Source: Candidatus Moraniibacteriota bacterium (GTDB taxonomy: Bacteria > Patescibacteriota > Minisyncoccia > Moranbacterales > UBA2206). From it: a DNA stretch of 6,868 nt. Positions 1 to 4,682 of this stretch are shown in pieces. A model generated the notes under the pieces. That model searched no databases, was not told where the DNA came from, and saw nothing but the letters and a program-made list of their open reading frames with translations. The stretch spans positions 1,997 through 8,864 of the forward strand of contig JAHFOP010000042.1 of the NCBI GenBank assembly GCA_023261605.1, given 5' to 3'. A program made the position numbers and the translations under genes. The stretch's first letter is position 1. Each line of letters begins with the position of its first letter.

Positions 1-45
1 GAAACAAGAGACAAGAAGGCAACATAAACCTCAACCTCAACGTAG

Positions 46-49
46 GGAG
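46..49 (+). promoter_or_regulatory. Shine-Dalgarno site of the 56-484 gene
   Basis: The core GGAG lies in AGGGAGA, six bases before the ATG at 56. This is a normal position and supports that start. It is notable because most other genes here have no such site and are preceded by A+T-rich sequence. The promoter of this gene must lie left of the window. The remaining bases 1-45 hold only a short CCTCAA tandem duplication and nothing else that I can assign. Confidence 0.6.
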
Positions 50-55
50 AAGCAA

Positions 56-484
56 ATGGCTCGTAAGAGAATCGGTCACAGGAATAACTTACCAGAAAAA
101 GACAAACCGGAATCTTCCTCTTCAGCAGTGAACGTAATTGAGTGTATGTTGCTGGGAGAGATGAGAGTTGGTAAGCGCCGGGTGTCCAGCAATCCAATCA
201 AGATTTATATCCCGTTCAAGTCGCTCGGCCCATTTCATGCCAGGGATATTGGTTTGAAAAAATTGCAGAAATTTGCAAGAAAAGAGATGAAGGCCGTTCA
301 AGCAACTAACGTGGCCTTTTCTGATGTTCGAGTAAAGAATGGAAAGTTTATTATTCCCTTGAAGCCGAAATTCACCAATAGGAACGCCTTATATGTCAAG
401 AGTTCTCGCAAGGCGTTTGGTGATATAGTTTGGTTCGAGAATGAGAAAAAACATTCAGTTGAAACCATGACGGCAACGGCGTAA
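56..484 (+). CDS. Hypothetical basic protein, 142 aa
   Basis: I do not recognise this protein. Residues 1-11 are strongly basic (MARKRIGHR), and 13-24 are a polar, probably disordered stretch with four serines in a row. Residues 25-130 look like a compact alpha/beta domain: a strand-like IKIYIPF at 48-54, a Lys/Arg-rich helix at about 66-80, then FIIPLKP at 98-104. There is one cysteine (C30), no signal peptide, no membrane segment and no obvious catalytic motif. The basic character would allow nucleic acid or ribosome binding, but that is a guess. The ATG has a good Shine-Dalgarno site, and a terminator follows 26 bases after the stop. It therefore appears to end its own transcript and is not part of the operon downstream. 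Coding potential is supported by the open frame plus the flanking signals. Confidence 0.75.
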   Translation: MARKRIGHRNNLPEKDKPESSSSAVNVIECMLLGEMRVGKRRVSSNPIKIYIPFKSLGPFHARDIGLKKLQKFARKEMKAVQATNVAFSDVRVKNGKFIIPLKPKFTNRNALYVKSSRKAFGDIVWFENEKKHSVETMTATA

Positions 485-510
485 AAGCATTCCCGGACAT
501 TGTAGCAAGA

Positions 511-549
511 AGCGGTCTTTGACTGAAGTCATCGACCGCTTTTATTTTT
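511..549 (+). terminator. Intrinsic terminator after the 56-484 gene
   Basis: The stem AGCGGTC (511-517) pairs perfectly with GACCGCT (534-540). An inner helix TGACT (520-524) pairs with AGTCA (527-531), and 2x2 bulge bases separate the two helices. The run TTTATTTTT (541-549) follows directly. This is a textbook Rho-independent terminator, and it isolates the upstream gene from the NUDIX operon. The last T of its U-tract is shared with the -35 box of the next promoter. Confidence 0.9.
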
Positions 550-576
550 GCCAAAGCCTTGATTTTGGCGTAAAAT
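548..576 (+). promoter_or_regulatory. Predicted sigma70-type promoter of the NUDIX operon
   Basis: A -35 box TTGCCA (548-553, 5 of 6 consensus bases) and a -10 box TAAAAT (571-576, 5 of 6) are separated by an ideal 17 bp. Transcription should start near 583, about 35 bases before the ATG at 618. The spacer holds a 6-bp inverted repeat, GCCAAA (550-555) and TTTGGC (564-569), which overlaps the -35 box and could be an operator. The promoter sits directly behind the upstream terminator, as expected for back-to-back transcription units. Confidence 0.65.
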
Positions 577-580
577 ATTG

Positions 581-600
581 GTAAGGATAATAATCCTTAC
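581..600 (+). repeat. Perfect 8-bp inverted repeat at the predicted transcript start
   Basis: GTAAGGAT (581-588) and ATCCTTAC (593-600) are perfect inverted copies separated by AATA. Given the -10 box at 571-576, the repeat covers the expected start site. In RNA it would put a hairpin at the extreme 5' end of the mRNA, and in DNA it could bind a dimeric repressor. No U-tract follows, so it is not a terminator. Confidence 0.7.
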
Positions 601-617
601 ATTAATCCTCCAGATAT

Positions 618-1394
618 ATGGAAAATAATATAACGAGCAAATTCGGGTTTGGAAAATTGAGCAAGAGGCTGGAAATAGTTTATACAGGCAAGAATCTTAC
701 GTTGCCTAAGGATGTTCAATCGGCAGTGGATGACTACTGGGGTAAGATATTGAGAACTGGCAAGAAACTTTATCGGGGGGAAGTTTTTCAGGTTGTGAAT
801 ATTTTTGAAAACGATAGTAGCCTTAAATTCAACGTTGTTCTTTCTGATTTTGCTCACTATCTTTATAGTCTCCATAAAAATATGTCAGGAAAATATGCTT
901 TCAGGAATGTTCATACTTCCTGCCTGATTGAAACAATCAACGACACTTTCATTTTTGGGGCGATGGGCAAAAACACTTCTATGGAGGGCAATGTTCAATG
1001 TGTCGGCGGTGGGTTGGATTTTGATGATCTTAGCGGTAAAAGACTGGACTTGGATCATAATATTCAAAAAGAACTTATGGAAGAGGTGGGAATTGATGTT
1101 AAAAACAAAAATCTGGTAAAATCCTTAAAATTAGAATACATAAATTTCAGCAAGCATCCCAAAGCTATCGCTGCTATTTTTATCTTAAAGCTGAAAATAA
1201 CCGCGGCTGATTTTCAAAAAAATTATGAAAAATTTGAAAAATCATTGAAGAAAAAAAGGCAACTGCCGGAGTTTGGAAAGATGATTTATCTTAAGAAAAA
1301 TAAAAATGAAGTAGTAAAATTTCTCAAAGGTAGAAAAATAGAAGGCTATTTAGAGCCACTTCTCAAGGAGAGAGTAAAACGATGTCGTGATTAA
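618..1394 (+). CDS. NUDIX-box hydrolase-like protein, 258 aa, with atypical loop
   Basis: A NUDIX helix is visible at residues 151-159 (KELMEEVGI). It matches REUxEExGU with Lys in place of Arg and keeps the metal-binding glutamates E152, E155 and E156. The preceding glycine turn GGG (130-132) lies about five residues further upstream than in the classical 23-residue NUDIX box, so the loop at 133-150 carries an insertion. The protein is longer than a minimal NUDIX domain. It has about 100 N-terminal residues of its own (YRGEVFQVVNIF at 52-63) and a Lys-rich C-terminal tail. NUDIX enzymes hydrolyse nucleoside diphosphates linked to another moiety; the substrate here cannot be read from sequence. 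The ATG at 618 has no Shine-Dalgarno sequence (an anti-SD-like ATCCTCC precedes it), like most genes in this window. It is the first gene of a run with the next two genes, 28 bases before the second NUDIX gene. Confidence 0.8.
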   Translation: MENNITSKFGFGKLSKRLEIVYTGKNLTLPKDVQSAVDDYWGKILRTGKKLYRGEVFQVVNIFENDSSLKFNVVLSDFAHYLYSLHKNMSGKYAFRNVHTSCLIETINDTFIFGAMGKNTSMEGNVQCVGGGLDFDDLSGKRLDLDHNIQKELMEEVGIDVKNKNLVKSLKLEYINFSKHPKAIAAIFILKLKITAADFQKNYEKFEKSLKKKRQLPEFGKMIYLKKNKNEVVKFLKGRKIEGYLEPLLKERVKRCRD

Positions 1395-1422
1395 GGCGAG
1401 AAATAAATAATTTCAAAATATT

Positions 1423-1977
1423 ATGCAAAAATGGAAAGTGCTCAAGGAAGAAGATGTTTCTCCGAGCAAGTGGTTTCCGATTAAGAAACATTCGGTGGAG
1501 CTGGGCAATGGCAAAATTATTGATGATTATTTCATTTCTCCGATGGGGAGCGTTGTTATGGTTTTGCCGATTACAAAAAAGGGTGAAGTTGTTTTGGTTA
1601 AACAATATAAACATGGTTTGGGTGAGATCGTGATTGAATTGCCAGCCGGTTTTCAACAGGAATGCAAAACATTGGAAGAGTCGGCAGTCGCGGAACTGGA
1701 AGAAGAAGCGGGGATTAGAACGGATGTCAAAAATCTCATTTCACTTGGCAAGAATGCTAACAATCCAACTAAGATATTTAGTGTGGTTCATGGTTATTTA
1801 GCCAAGGATTTGGAGTTCAATTCGATTCAACAATTGGATGGGAATGAAGAAATAGAAATTTTGATGGTGCCAGCCAAACGAGCAATCGAGATGGCGATGA
1901 ATGGAGAGATCTGGGTCGGTGATTCAATAATTTATCTTTTGAAAGCATTCTATAAGTATCCGGAGCTTTTCAGATAG
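1423..1977 (+). CDS. NUDIX hydrolase, ADP-ribose pyrophosphatase-like, 184 aa
   Basis: The layout is that of the ADPRase branch of the NUDIX superfamily. Residues 57-75 contain VLVKQYKHG, then the acidic EIVIELPAG that normally precedes the NUDIX box. The box runs from G76 to I98, ending in ELEEEAGI with E91, E94 and E95 as likely metal ligands. Family enzymes cleave ADP-ribose to AMP and ribose 5-phosphate in the cytoplasm. Length and the absence of a signal peptide fit this. Two usually conserved positions differ: the Glu after GX5 is K82, and the Arg before the first catalytic Glu is A90. Activity or specificity could therefore be altered. No Shine-Dalgarno site precedes the ATG. The gene is probably co-transcribed with its neighbours, being 28 bases after the first NUDIX gene and 49 bases before the acyltransferase. 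An alternative is another nucleoside-diphosphate-sugar hydrolase. Confidence 0.88.
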   Translation: MQKWKVLKEEDVSPSKWFPIKKHSVELGNGKIIDDYFISPMGSVVMVLPITKKGEVVLVKQYKHGLGEIVIELPAGFQQECKTLEESAVAELEEEAGIRTDVKNLISLGKNANNPTKIFSVVHGYLAKDLEFNSIQQLDGNEEIEILMVPAKRAIEMAMNGEIWVGDSIIYLLKAFYKYPELFR

Positions 1978-2026
1978 ATGTAAATCAAGGAGAATTGGAA
2001 AAAATAATTTTTTAAACATTATATAA

Positions 2027-2641
2027 ATGGAACTTGATAAGTATATAAAAAATTGCTTTGAAGTTTTGCCTGGTTTAGCCGACTATAATTATCCATGGGA
2101 AATTACCGCTAAGGCCAATGAAATCGTTGGGAACTATTTGACGAATCTTTCACTGGTGGAAGATTATGAGATAAAAAACGGTGTGGCTATCCATAAAACG
2201 GCCACTGTTGAAGAAGGTGTTATTATGAAAAACAATGTTGTTATTGGAAAGAATTGCTTTGTTGGTGCTGGTGCCTATCTACGAGGCGGCGTTTTTTTAG
2301 CAGAAAATGTCAGCGTCGGTCCAGGATGTGAGATAAAATCCAGTTTTATTTTTTCAAAATCTAGGATTGCCCATTTCAATTTCATTGGGGACTCAATTGT
2401 TGGCGCAGACGTGAATTTTGAAGCCGGTGCTATTGTGGCCAATTTTTTCAATGATACAGAAAAAGAGGTCGAGGTGATTTTTAATGAAGAAAGAATCCAG
2501 ACAGGAATGAAAAAGTTTGGTGCACTGGTTGGTGATCATGCCAGAATCGGAGCAAATGCTGTTCTTGACCCTGGCTCAGTGCTACCACCAAGCGCAATAG
2601 TTGGCAGACTCGAACATTATGATCAATTTAGGAGCGTGTAA
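2027..2641 (+). CDS. Left-handed beta-helix acyltransferase, GlmU C-terminal-like, 204 aa
   Basis: After an alpha-helical N-terminal part (1-50), residues 53-140 and 165-194 show imperfect hexapeptide repeats (for example VAIHKTATVEEGVIM, VVIGKNCFVGAGAYL, ALVGDHARIGANAVL) typical of left-handed beta-helix transferases. The segment RIAHFNFIGDSIVGADVN (113-130) lines up with the GlmU region KAGHLTYLGDAEIG, so H116 matches the catalytic histidine of the GlmU acetyltransferase domain. A15-residue charged insertion follows at about 143-160. No nucleotidyltransferase domain is present, so it is not a full GlmU. It may acylate a sugar or sugar nucleotide for surface polysaccharide, or be a stand-alone partner of a separate pyrophosphorylase. 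The ATG lies in A+T-rich sequence without a close Shine-Dalgarno site; an AAGGAGA is over 30 bases upstream, too far to act. It is the last intact gene of the NUDIX run. Confidence 0.85.
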   Translation: MELDKYIKNCFEVLPGLADYNYPWEITAKANEIVGNYLTNLSLVEDYEIKNGVAIHKTATVEEGVIMKNNVVIGKNCFVGAGAYLRGGVFLAENVSVGPGCEIKSSFIFSKSRIAHFNFIGDSIVGADVNFEAGAIVANFFNDTEKEVEVIFNEERIQTGMKKFGALVGDHARIGANAVLDPGSVLPPSAIVGRLEHYDQFRSV

Positions 2642-2763
2642 AATAAAAAATATATACAAGAAGATAATTTTTTCAAAAATCCGGAAAGATTAAAAGCCTC
2701 TATTCCGGATAGTGATGCAATCGGTTGGATTGATACTTTACGCCAGGGGAAGTTGACGCTATT
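2642..2763 (+). pseudogene. 5' remnant of a frameshifted small gene
   Basis: Directly after the TAA of the acyltransferase, the same frame reads on as a protein-like sequence with no start codon, including NFFKNPERLKASIPDSDAIG and then WIDTLRQG. At 2746-2750 this frame runs into a nonsense-like hydrophobic tail. Moving to the -1 frame at the GGGG run (2746-2749) continues smoothly as GEVDAIMFHLNQTYREMK. One extra G in that run would restore a single reading frame to 2940. No ATG, GTG or TTG is available upstream in frame, so the start also seems lost. I infer a decayed gene or a homopolymer assembly error. Confidence is moderate because it rests on my reading of how natural the joined protein looks. 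Confidence 0.45.
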
Positions 2764-2940
2764 ATGTTTCATCTCAATCAAACTTATCGCGAAATGAAAA
2801 ACCCAAAAGAAAAGCGAATTGATGATGAATTGGAAAAGGTTGAACACGATCTTTATCAGCGATATGGAAAAATATTAGATAAAGAGCAGAAAGAGTATTT
2901 AAGAAAATCCATAGCGGAAAGAGAGGAATTTCAGGACTAA
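2764..2940 (+). CDS. Small hypothetical protein, 58 aa (likely 3' part of a frameshifted gene)
   Basis: The frame starts ATG at 2764 (MFHLNQTYREMKNPKEKR) and ends at TAA 2938-2940. The product is highly charged and predicted almost wholly helical, with an amphipathic segment (DDELEKVEHDLYQRYGKIL, residues 20-38) that could form a short coiled coil. There is no signal peptide, membrane segment or recognised domain. In-frame codons upstream of the ATG (GEVDAI) also look coding and connect to the remnant at 2642-2763 if one base is added at 2746-2749. The ATG may therefore be an internal methionine. No Shine-Dalgarno site precedes it. It could be a real small gene expressed from the NUDIX operon read-through, or the tail of a broken gene. 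I favour the latter. Confidence 0.5.
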   Translation: MFHLNQTYREMKNPKEKRIDDELEKVEHDLYQRYGKILDKEQKEYLRKSIAEREEFQD

Positions 2941-3058
2941 TTATTTTTCCCAAAAACTTGAAAGAATTTTGAAGAATGATGTTTTTTATCATATTGGTAA
3001 GAAGGTGTGGAATGAAAGAGAAAATTTGACTAGTGATAACGTTCTTGCTATATAATGA
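2939..3058 (+). pseudogene. Coding-like remnant without a start codon
   Basis: Overlapping the TAA at 2938-2940 but one frame forward, the sequence reads NYFSQKLERILKNDVFYHIG and continues through KKVWNERENL to TAA at 3056-3058, about 39 codons. It looks like the amphipathic start of a bacterial protein but has no ATG. A TTG at 2969-2971 is the only in-frame near-start. Its 3' end coincides with the promoter of the macrodomain gene: TTGACT encodes Leu-Thr in this frame. Either a gene was truncated here when the macrodomain unit was placed next to it, or the reading frame is chance. I cannot name a family. Confidence 0.25.
3026..3056 (+). promoter_or_regulatory. Predicted promoter of the macrodomain gene
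   Basis: A -35 box TTGACT (3026-3031, 5 of 6) is followed by overlapping -10 choices: TATATA at 3049-3054 with a 17-bp spacer, or the perfect TATAAT at 3051-3056 with a 19-bp spacer. Transcription should start near 3062. A second possible -10, TATAAG at 3077-3082 preceded by TGG (extended -10 type), lies further down. The 5' leader contains the 10-bp palindrome GTAAATTTAC (3084-3093) just before the Shine-Dalgarno site. Confidence 0.65.
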
Positions 3059-3097
3059 TCAGGCGTGGGTTTGTGGTATAAGAGTAAATTTACAATT

Positions 3098-3102
3098 GGA
3101 GG
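3098..3102 (+). promoter_or_regulatory. Strong Shine-Dalgarno site of the macrodomain gene
   Basis: GGAGG ends nine bases before the ATG at 3112, which fixes this start. It is the best ribosome binding site in the window and contrasts with the leader-poor starts of ftsA, ftsZ, dgkA and the NUDIX genes. Confidence 0.75.
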
Positions 3103-3111
3103 AACGTTATT

Positions 3112-3624
3112 ATGAAGAATTTGATTCCGATGTGGCAAGACATTACAAGGCTGGGAGTTGATGCCATTGTTAATGCGGCCAACAATTCACTACTTGGTGG
3201 AGGAGGGGTTGACGGCGCCATTCATCGTGCGGCCGGACCGGAACTCTTGGCAGAGTGCAGAACTCTCGGCGGATGTGGTACTGGCGAAGCCAAGATCACT
3301 AAGGGGTATAGGCTTCCGGCCAAATTTGTTATTCACACGGTTGGGCCTGTCTATGGCAGAAACGGTGGCCGAGATGCGGAGGTGTTAGCCAGTTGTTATC
3401 GGGAAAGTCTAAAGCGAGCGATGGAGAATGGTGTCAAGACAATTGCTTTCCCAGGCATTTCGACGGGCATCTTCGGGTATCCCAAAGATGAAGCAGTGCG
3501 AGTTGCCGTTTACACGGTTAAAGATTTCCTTACGGAACATGCCGACTGTAGCATCGAGGATGTCATATTCGTTTCGTTTTCACAGGAAGACTATGAACAG
3601 TATAGAGCAATACTGAATGCCTAA
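3112..3624 (+). CDS. Macrodomain protein, MacroD/YmdB-type O-acetyl-ADP-ribose deacetylase, 170 aa
   Basis: The protein is a single macrodomain close in length and layout to E. coli YmdB. It shows QDIT (9-12, usually GDIT, with D10 contacting adenine), VDAIVNAANNSLLGGGGVDG (16-35), AIHRAAGPELL (36-46), PAKFVIHTVGPVY (69-81) and AFPGISTGIFGYP (112-124). N24 and D34 match the catalytic Asn and Asp of the MacroD class, and the glycine run 29-32 and GISTGIFG form the phosphate-binding loops. Family members remove acetyl from O-acetyl-ADP-ribose or mono-ADP-ribose from acidic protein side chains; some are linked to toxin reversal or to RNase III control. No ADP-ribosyltransferase lies beside it here. 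It is a single-gene unit with its own promoter, strong Shine-Dalgarno site and terminator. It also looks richer in G+C than its neighbours, so acquisition by transfer is plausible. The missing residue or G-to-Q change in the GDIT motif is a minor oddity. Confidence 0.93.
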   Translation: MKNLIPMWQDITRLGVDAIVNAANNSLLGGGGVDGAIHRAAGPELLAECRTLGGCGTGEAKITKGYRLPAKFVIHTVGPVYGRNGGRDAEVLASCYRESLKRAMENGVKTIAFPGISTGIFGYPKDEAVRVAVYTVKDFLTEHADCSIEDVIFVSFSQEDYEQYRAILNA

Positions 3625-3654
3625 TGGCTGACAATGCATCGTTCCTTGTTTGAC

Positions 3655-3689
3655 AAGAGGGTTCAAAATTGAATCCTCTTTATTTTTTT
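3655..3689 (+). terminator. Intrinsic terminator after the macrodomain gene
   Basis: AAGAGGGTTCAA (3655-3666) pairs with TTGAATCCTCTT (3669-3680) with one G-U pair. The innermost A-T pairs open to give a workable loop. TATTTTTTT follows at 3681-3689. It lies 30 bases after the macrodomain stop and separates that gene from ybeY. Confidence 0.88.
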
Positions 3690-3732
3690 AGCGGAATAAC
3701 CTAGGTTGCCAAAAATCCCGAATTCAAGCATA

Positions 3733-4200
3733 ATGGAGGATATGAAACTCAACGTCGAAATTAACAATCTTTCCTCTTGTCGCATCGGGGAAGATTTTTT
3801 TATTCAAATCGTGAAAGAAACTCTCAATTTGAGTGGTTATGATTTTTTGCGCGTTAAAAATGTTTCCGTGAGTGTGGCTTTGGTGCGACCGGAGGAGATC
3901 AAAAAGTTGAACAAGGCATATCGGCAGAAAAATGCGGTAACGGATGTTTTGTCGTTCGCGGAATATAAGAGTCGGTTAGCGCTGGAAAAAGTTGGGGATA
4001 AAAACATATTTCTCGGTGAACTGATTTTATGTTATAATGACATCAAGGAATATGCCAAGACGAACAAAGAAGATGTTCGGCAAGAGCTGGCACGTGTCGT
4101 GTCACACGGACTGCTTCATCTTTTAGGTTTTCGGCATGGAAAAAAAATGTTTCAGTTGCAGGAAACCGCGGCGGATAAAATTATTCGGCGGGGTAAATAA
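3733..4200 (+). CDS. ybeY: Endoribonuclease YbeY, 16S rRNA maturation factor
   Basis: The metal-binding signature HGLLHLLGFRH (residues 125-135) gives HX3HX5H, the zinc site of the YbeY/UPF0054 family. The upstream AYRQKNAVTDVLSF (62-75) is the second family motif and contains the conserved Arg (R64). YbeY is a single-strand-specific RNase that takes part in 16S rRNA 3'-end maturation and 70S quality control. The last histidine is preceded by Arg instead of the frequent Asp. Start choice: an ATG at 3733 has an A+T-rich leader like other genes here. An ATG at 3742 would give a 152-aa protein beginning MKLNVEINN, closer to typical family starts, but its GGAGGA is only one base away, too close to act. 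A TTG at 3706 is less likely. No clear promoter lies between the terminator at 3655-3689 and the gene. dgkA follows after 25 bases, so the two are probably co-transcribed. Confidence 0.93.
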   Translation: MEDMKLNVEINNLSSCRIGEDFFIQIVKETLNLSGYDFLRVKNVSVSVALVRPEEIKKLNKAYRQKNAVTDVLSFAEYKSRLALEKVGDKNIFLGELILCYNDIKEYAKTNKEDVRQELARVVSHGLLHLLGFRHGKKMFQLQETAADKIIRRGK

Positions 4201-4225
4201 TTCATTTTCATAAACACGAATCAGT

Positions 4226-4588
4226 ATGAATAGGTTGCATCAATTTTCCAAAAGTCTCTCTTTCGCTCTGCGCGGGTTGCGCTACGTTATCCGTAATGAA
4301 AAAAATTTTCAGAACGAATTGGCCATTGGACTCGCGGTCGTGGTGGCCATGATATATTTTCAGGTAACGCGCGCCGAGATGATTGTTCTAGTTATTATTA
4401 TTATGGCAGTTCTGATTATGGAATTGGTGAACACGATTTTGGAAAGAGTGGTGGATATTCTGAAACCGCGCGTGCATCCCTACGCGCGTCTAATAAAAGA
4501 TCTGATGGCAGCTAGTGTGCTTTTGACTTCCATTTTAGCAGTGATTGTCGGCATTATCATATTCATCCCGTATATAATGAAGCATTAG
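4226..4588 (+). CDS. dgkA: Diacylglycerol/undecaprenol kinase, integral membrane, 120 aa
   Basis: This is a small three-helix membrane kinase of the DgkA family. An N-terminal amphipathic part (1-31, with NEKNFQNELAI at 24-34) is followed by membrane helices at about 32-47, 52-70 and 94-116. The signature ELVNTILERVVD (66-77) and the KD pair (91-92) match the E. coli DgkA active site: E66, N69, E73, D77, K91 and D92 line up with E69, N72, E76, D80, K94 and D95. The HP at 84-85 resembles the Gram-positive-type enzymes, which phosphorylate undecaprenol to feed the peptidoglycan lipid carrier. Substrate choice between undecaprenol and diacylglycerol is inferred, not shown. The start ATG at 4226 has no Shine-Dalgarno site. 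Following ybeY is a widely conserved order in bacteria, and ftsA comes next here. Confidence 0.92.
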   Translation: MNRLHQFSKSLSFALRGLRYVIRNEKNFQNELAIGLAVVVAMIYFQVTRAEMIVLVIIIMAVLIMELVNTILERVVDILKPRVHPYARLIKDLMAASVLLTSILAVIVGIIIFIPYIMKH

Positions 4589-4607
4589 CAGGCGCGAAAA
4601 AACTCAG

Positions 4608-4636
4608 TTGTGAAGGTTGATTTTTTGTAATATAAT
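4608..4636 (+). promoter_or_regulatory. Predicted promoter of ftsA
   Basis: A perfect -10 TATAAT (4631-4636) lies 17 bp after TTGTGA (4608-4613, 4 of 6 consensus bases). Transcription would start near 4643, about 40 bases before the ftsA ATG. The leader contains a tandem GGGAT pair at 4648-4659 and then A+T-rich sequence without a Shine-Dalgarno site. No terminator is visible after dgkA, so read-through from ybeY-dgkA may add to ftsA expression. Confidence 0.6.
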
Positions 4637-4682
4637 TTAAAGGCTTAGGGATGAGGGATTTTAATCATAAAGTATTTAAAAA

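Noticed and set aside
2774..2992. Minus-strand reading frames such as 2774-2992 and 6195-6782
   Set aside because: They lie opposite recognised genes or remnants, have no start signals and read as low-complexity shadow translations.
3650..3655. Perfect TTGACA as a -35 box for ybeY
   Set aside because: It overlaps the terminator stem, and no -10 box lies 16-19 bp downstream.
3706..3732. TTG at 3706 as the ybeY start
   Set aside because: Rare start without a Shine-Dalgarno site; the added residues do not resemble YbeY N-termini, and ATGs follow at 3733 and 3742.
4573..4578. TATAAT inside the 3' end of dgkA as an ftsA promoter
   Set aside because: No -35 box at a proper distance; the TATAAT at 4631-4636 is better placed.
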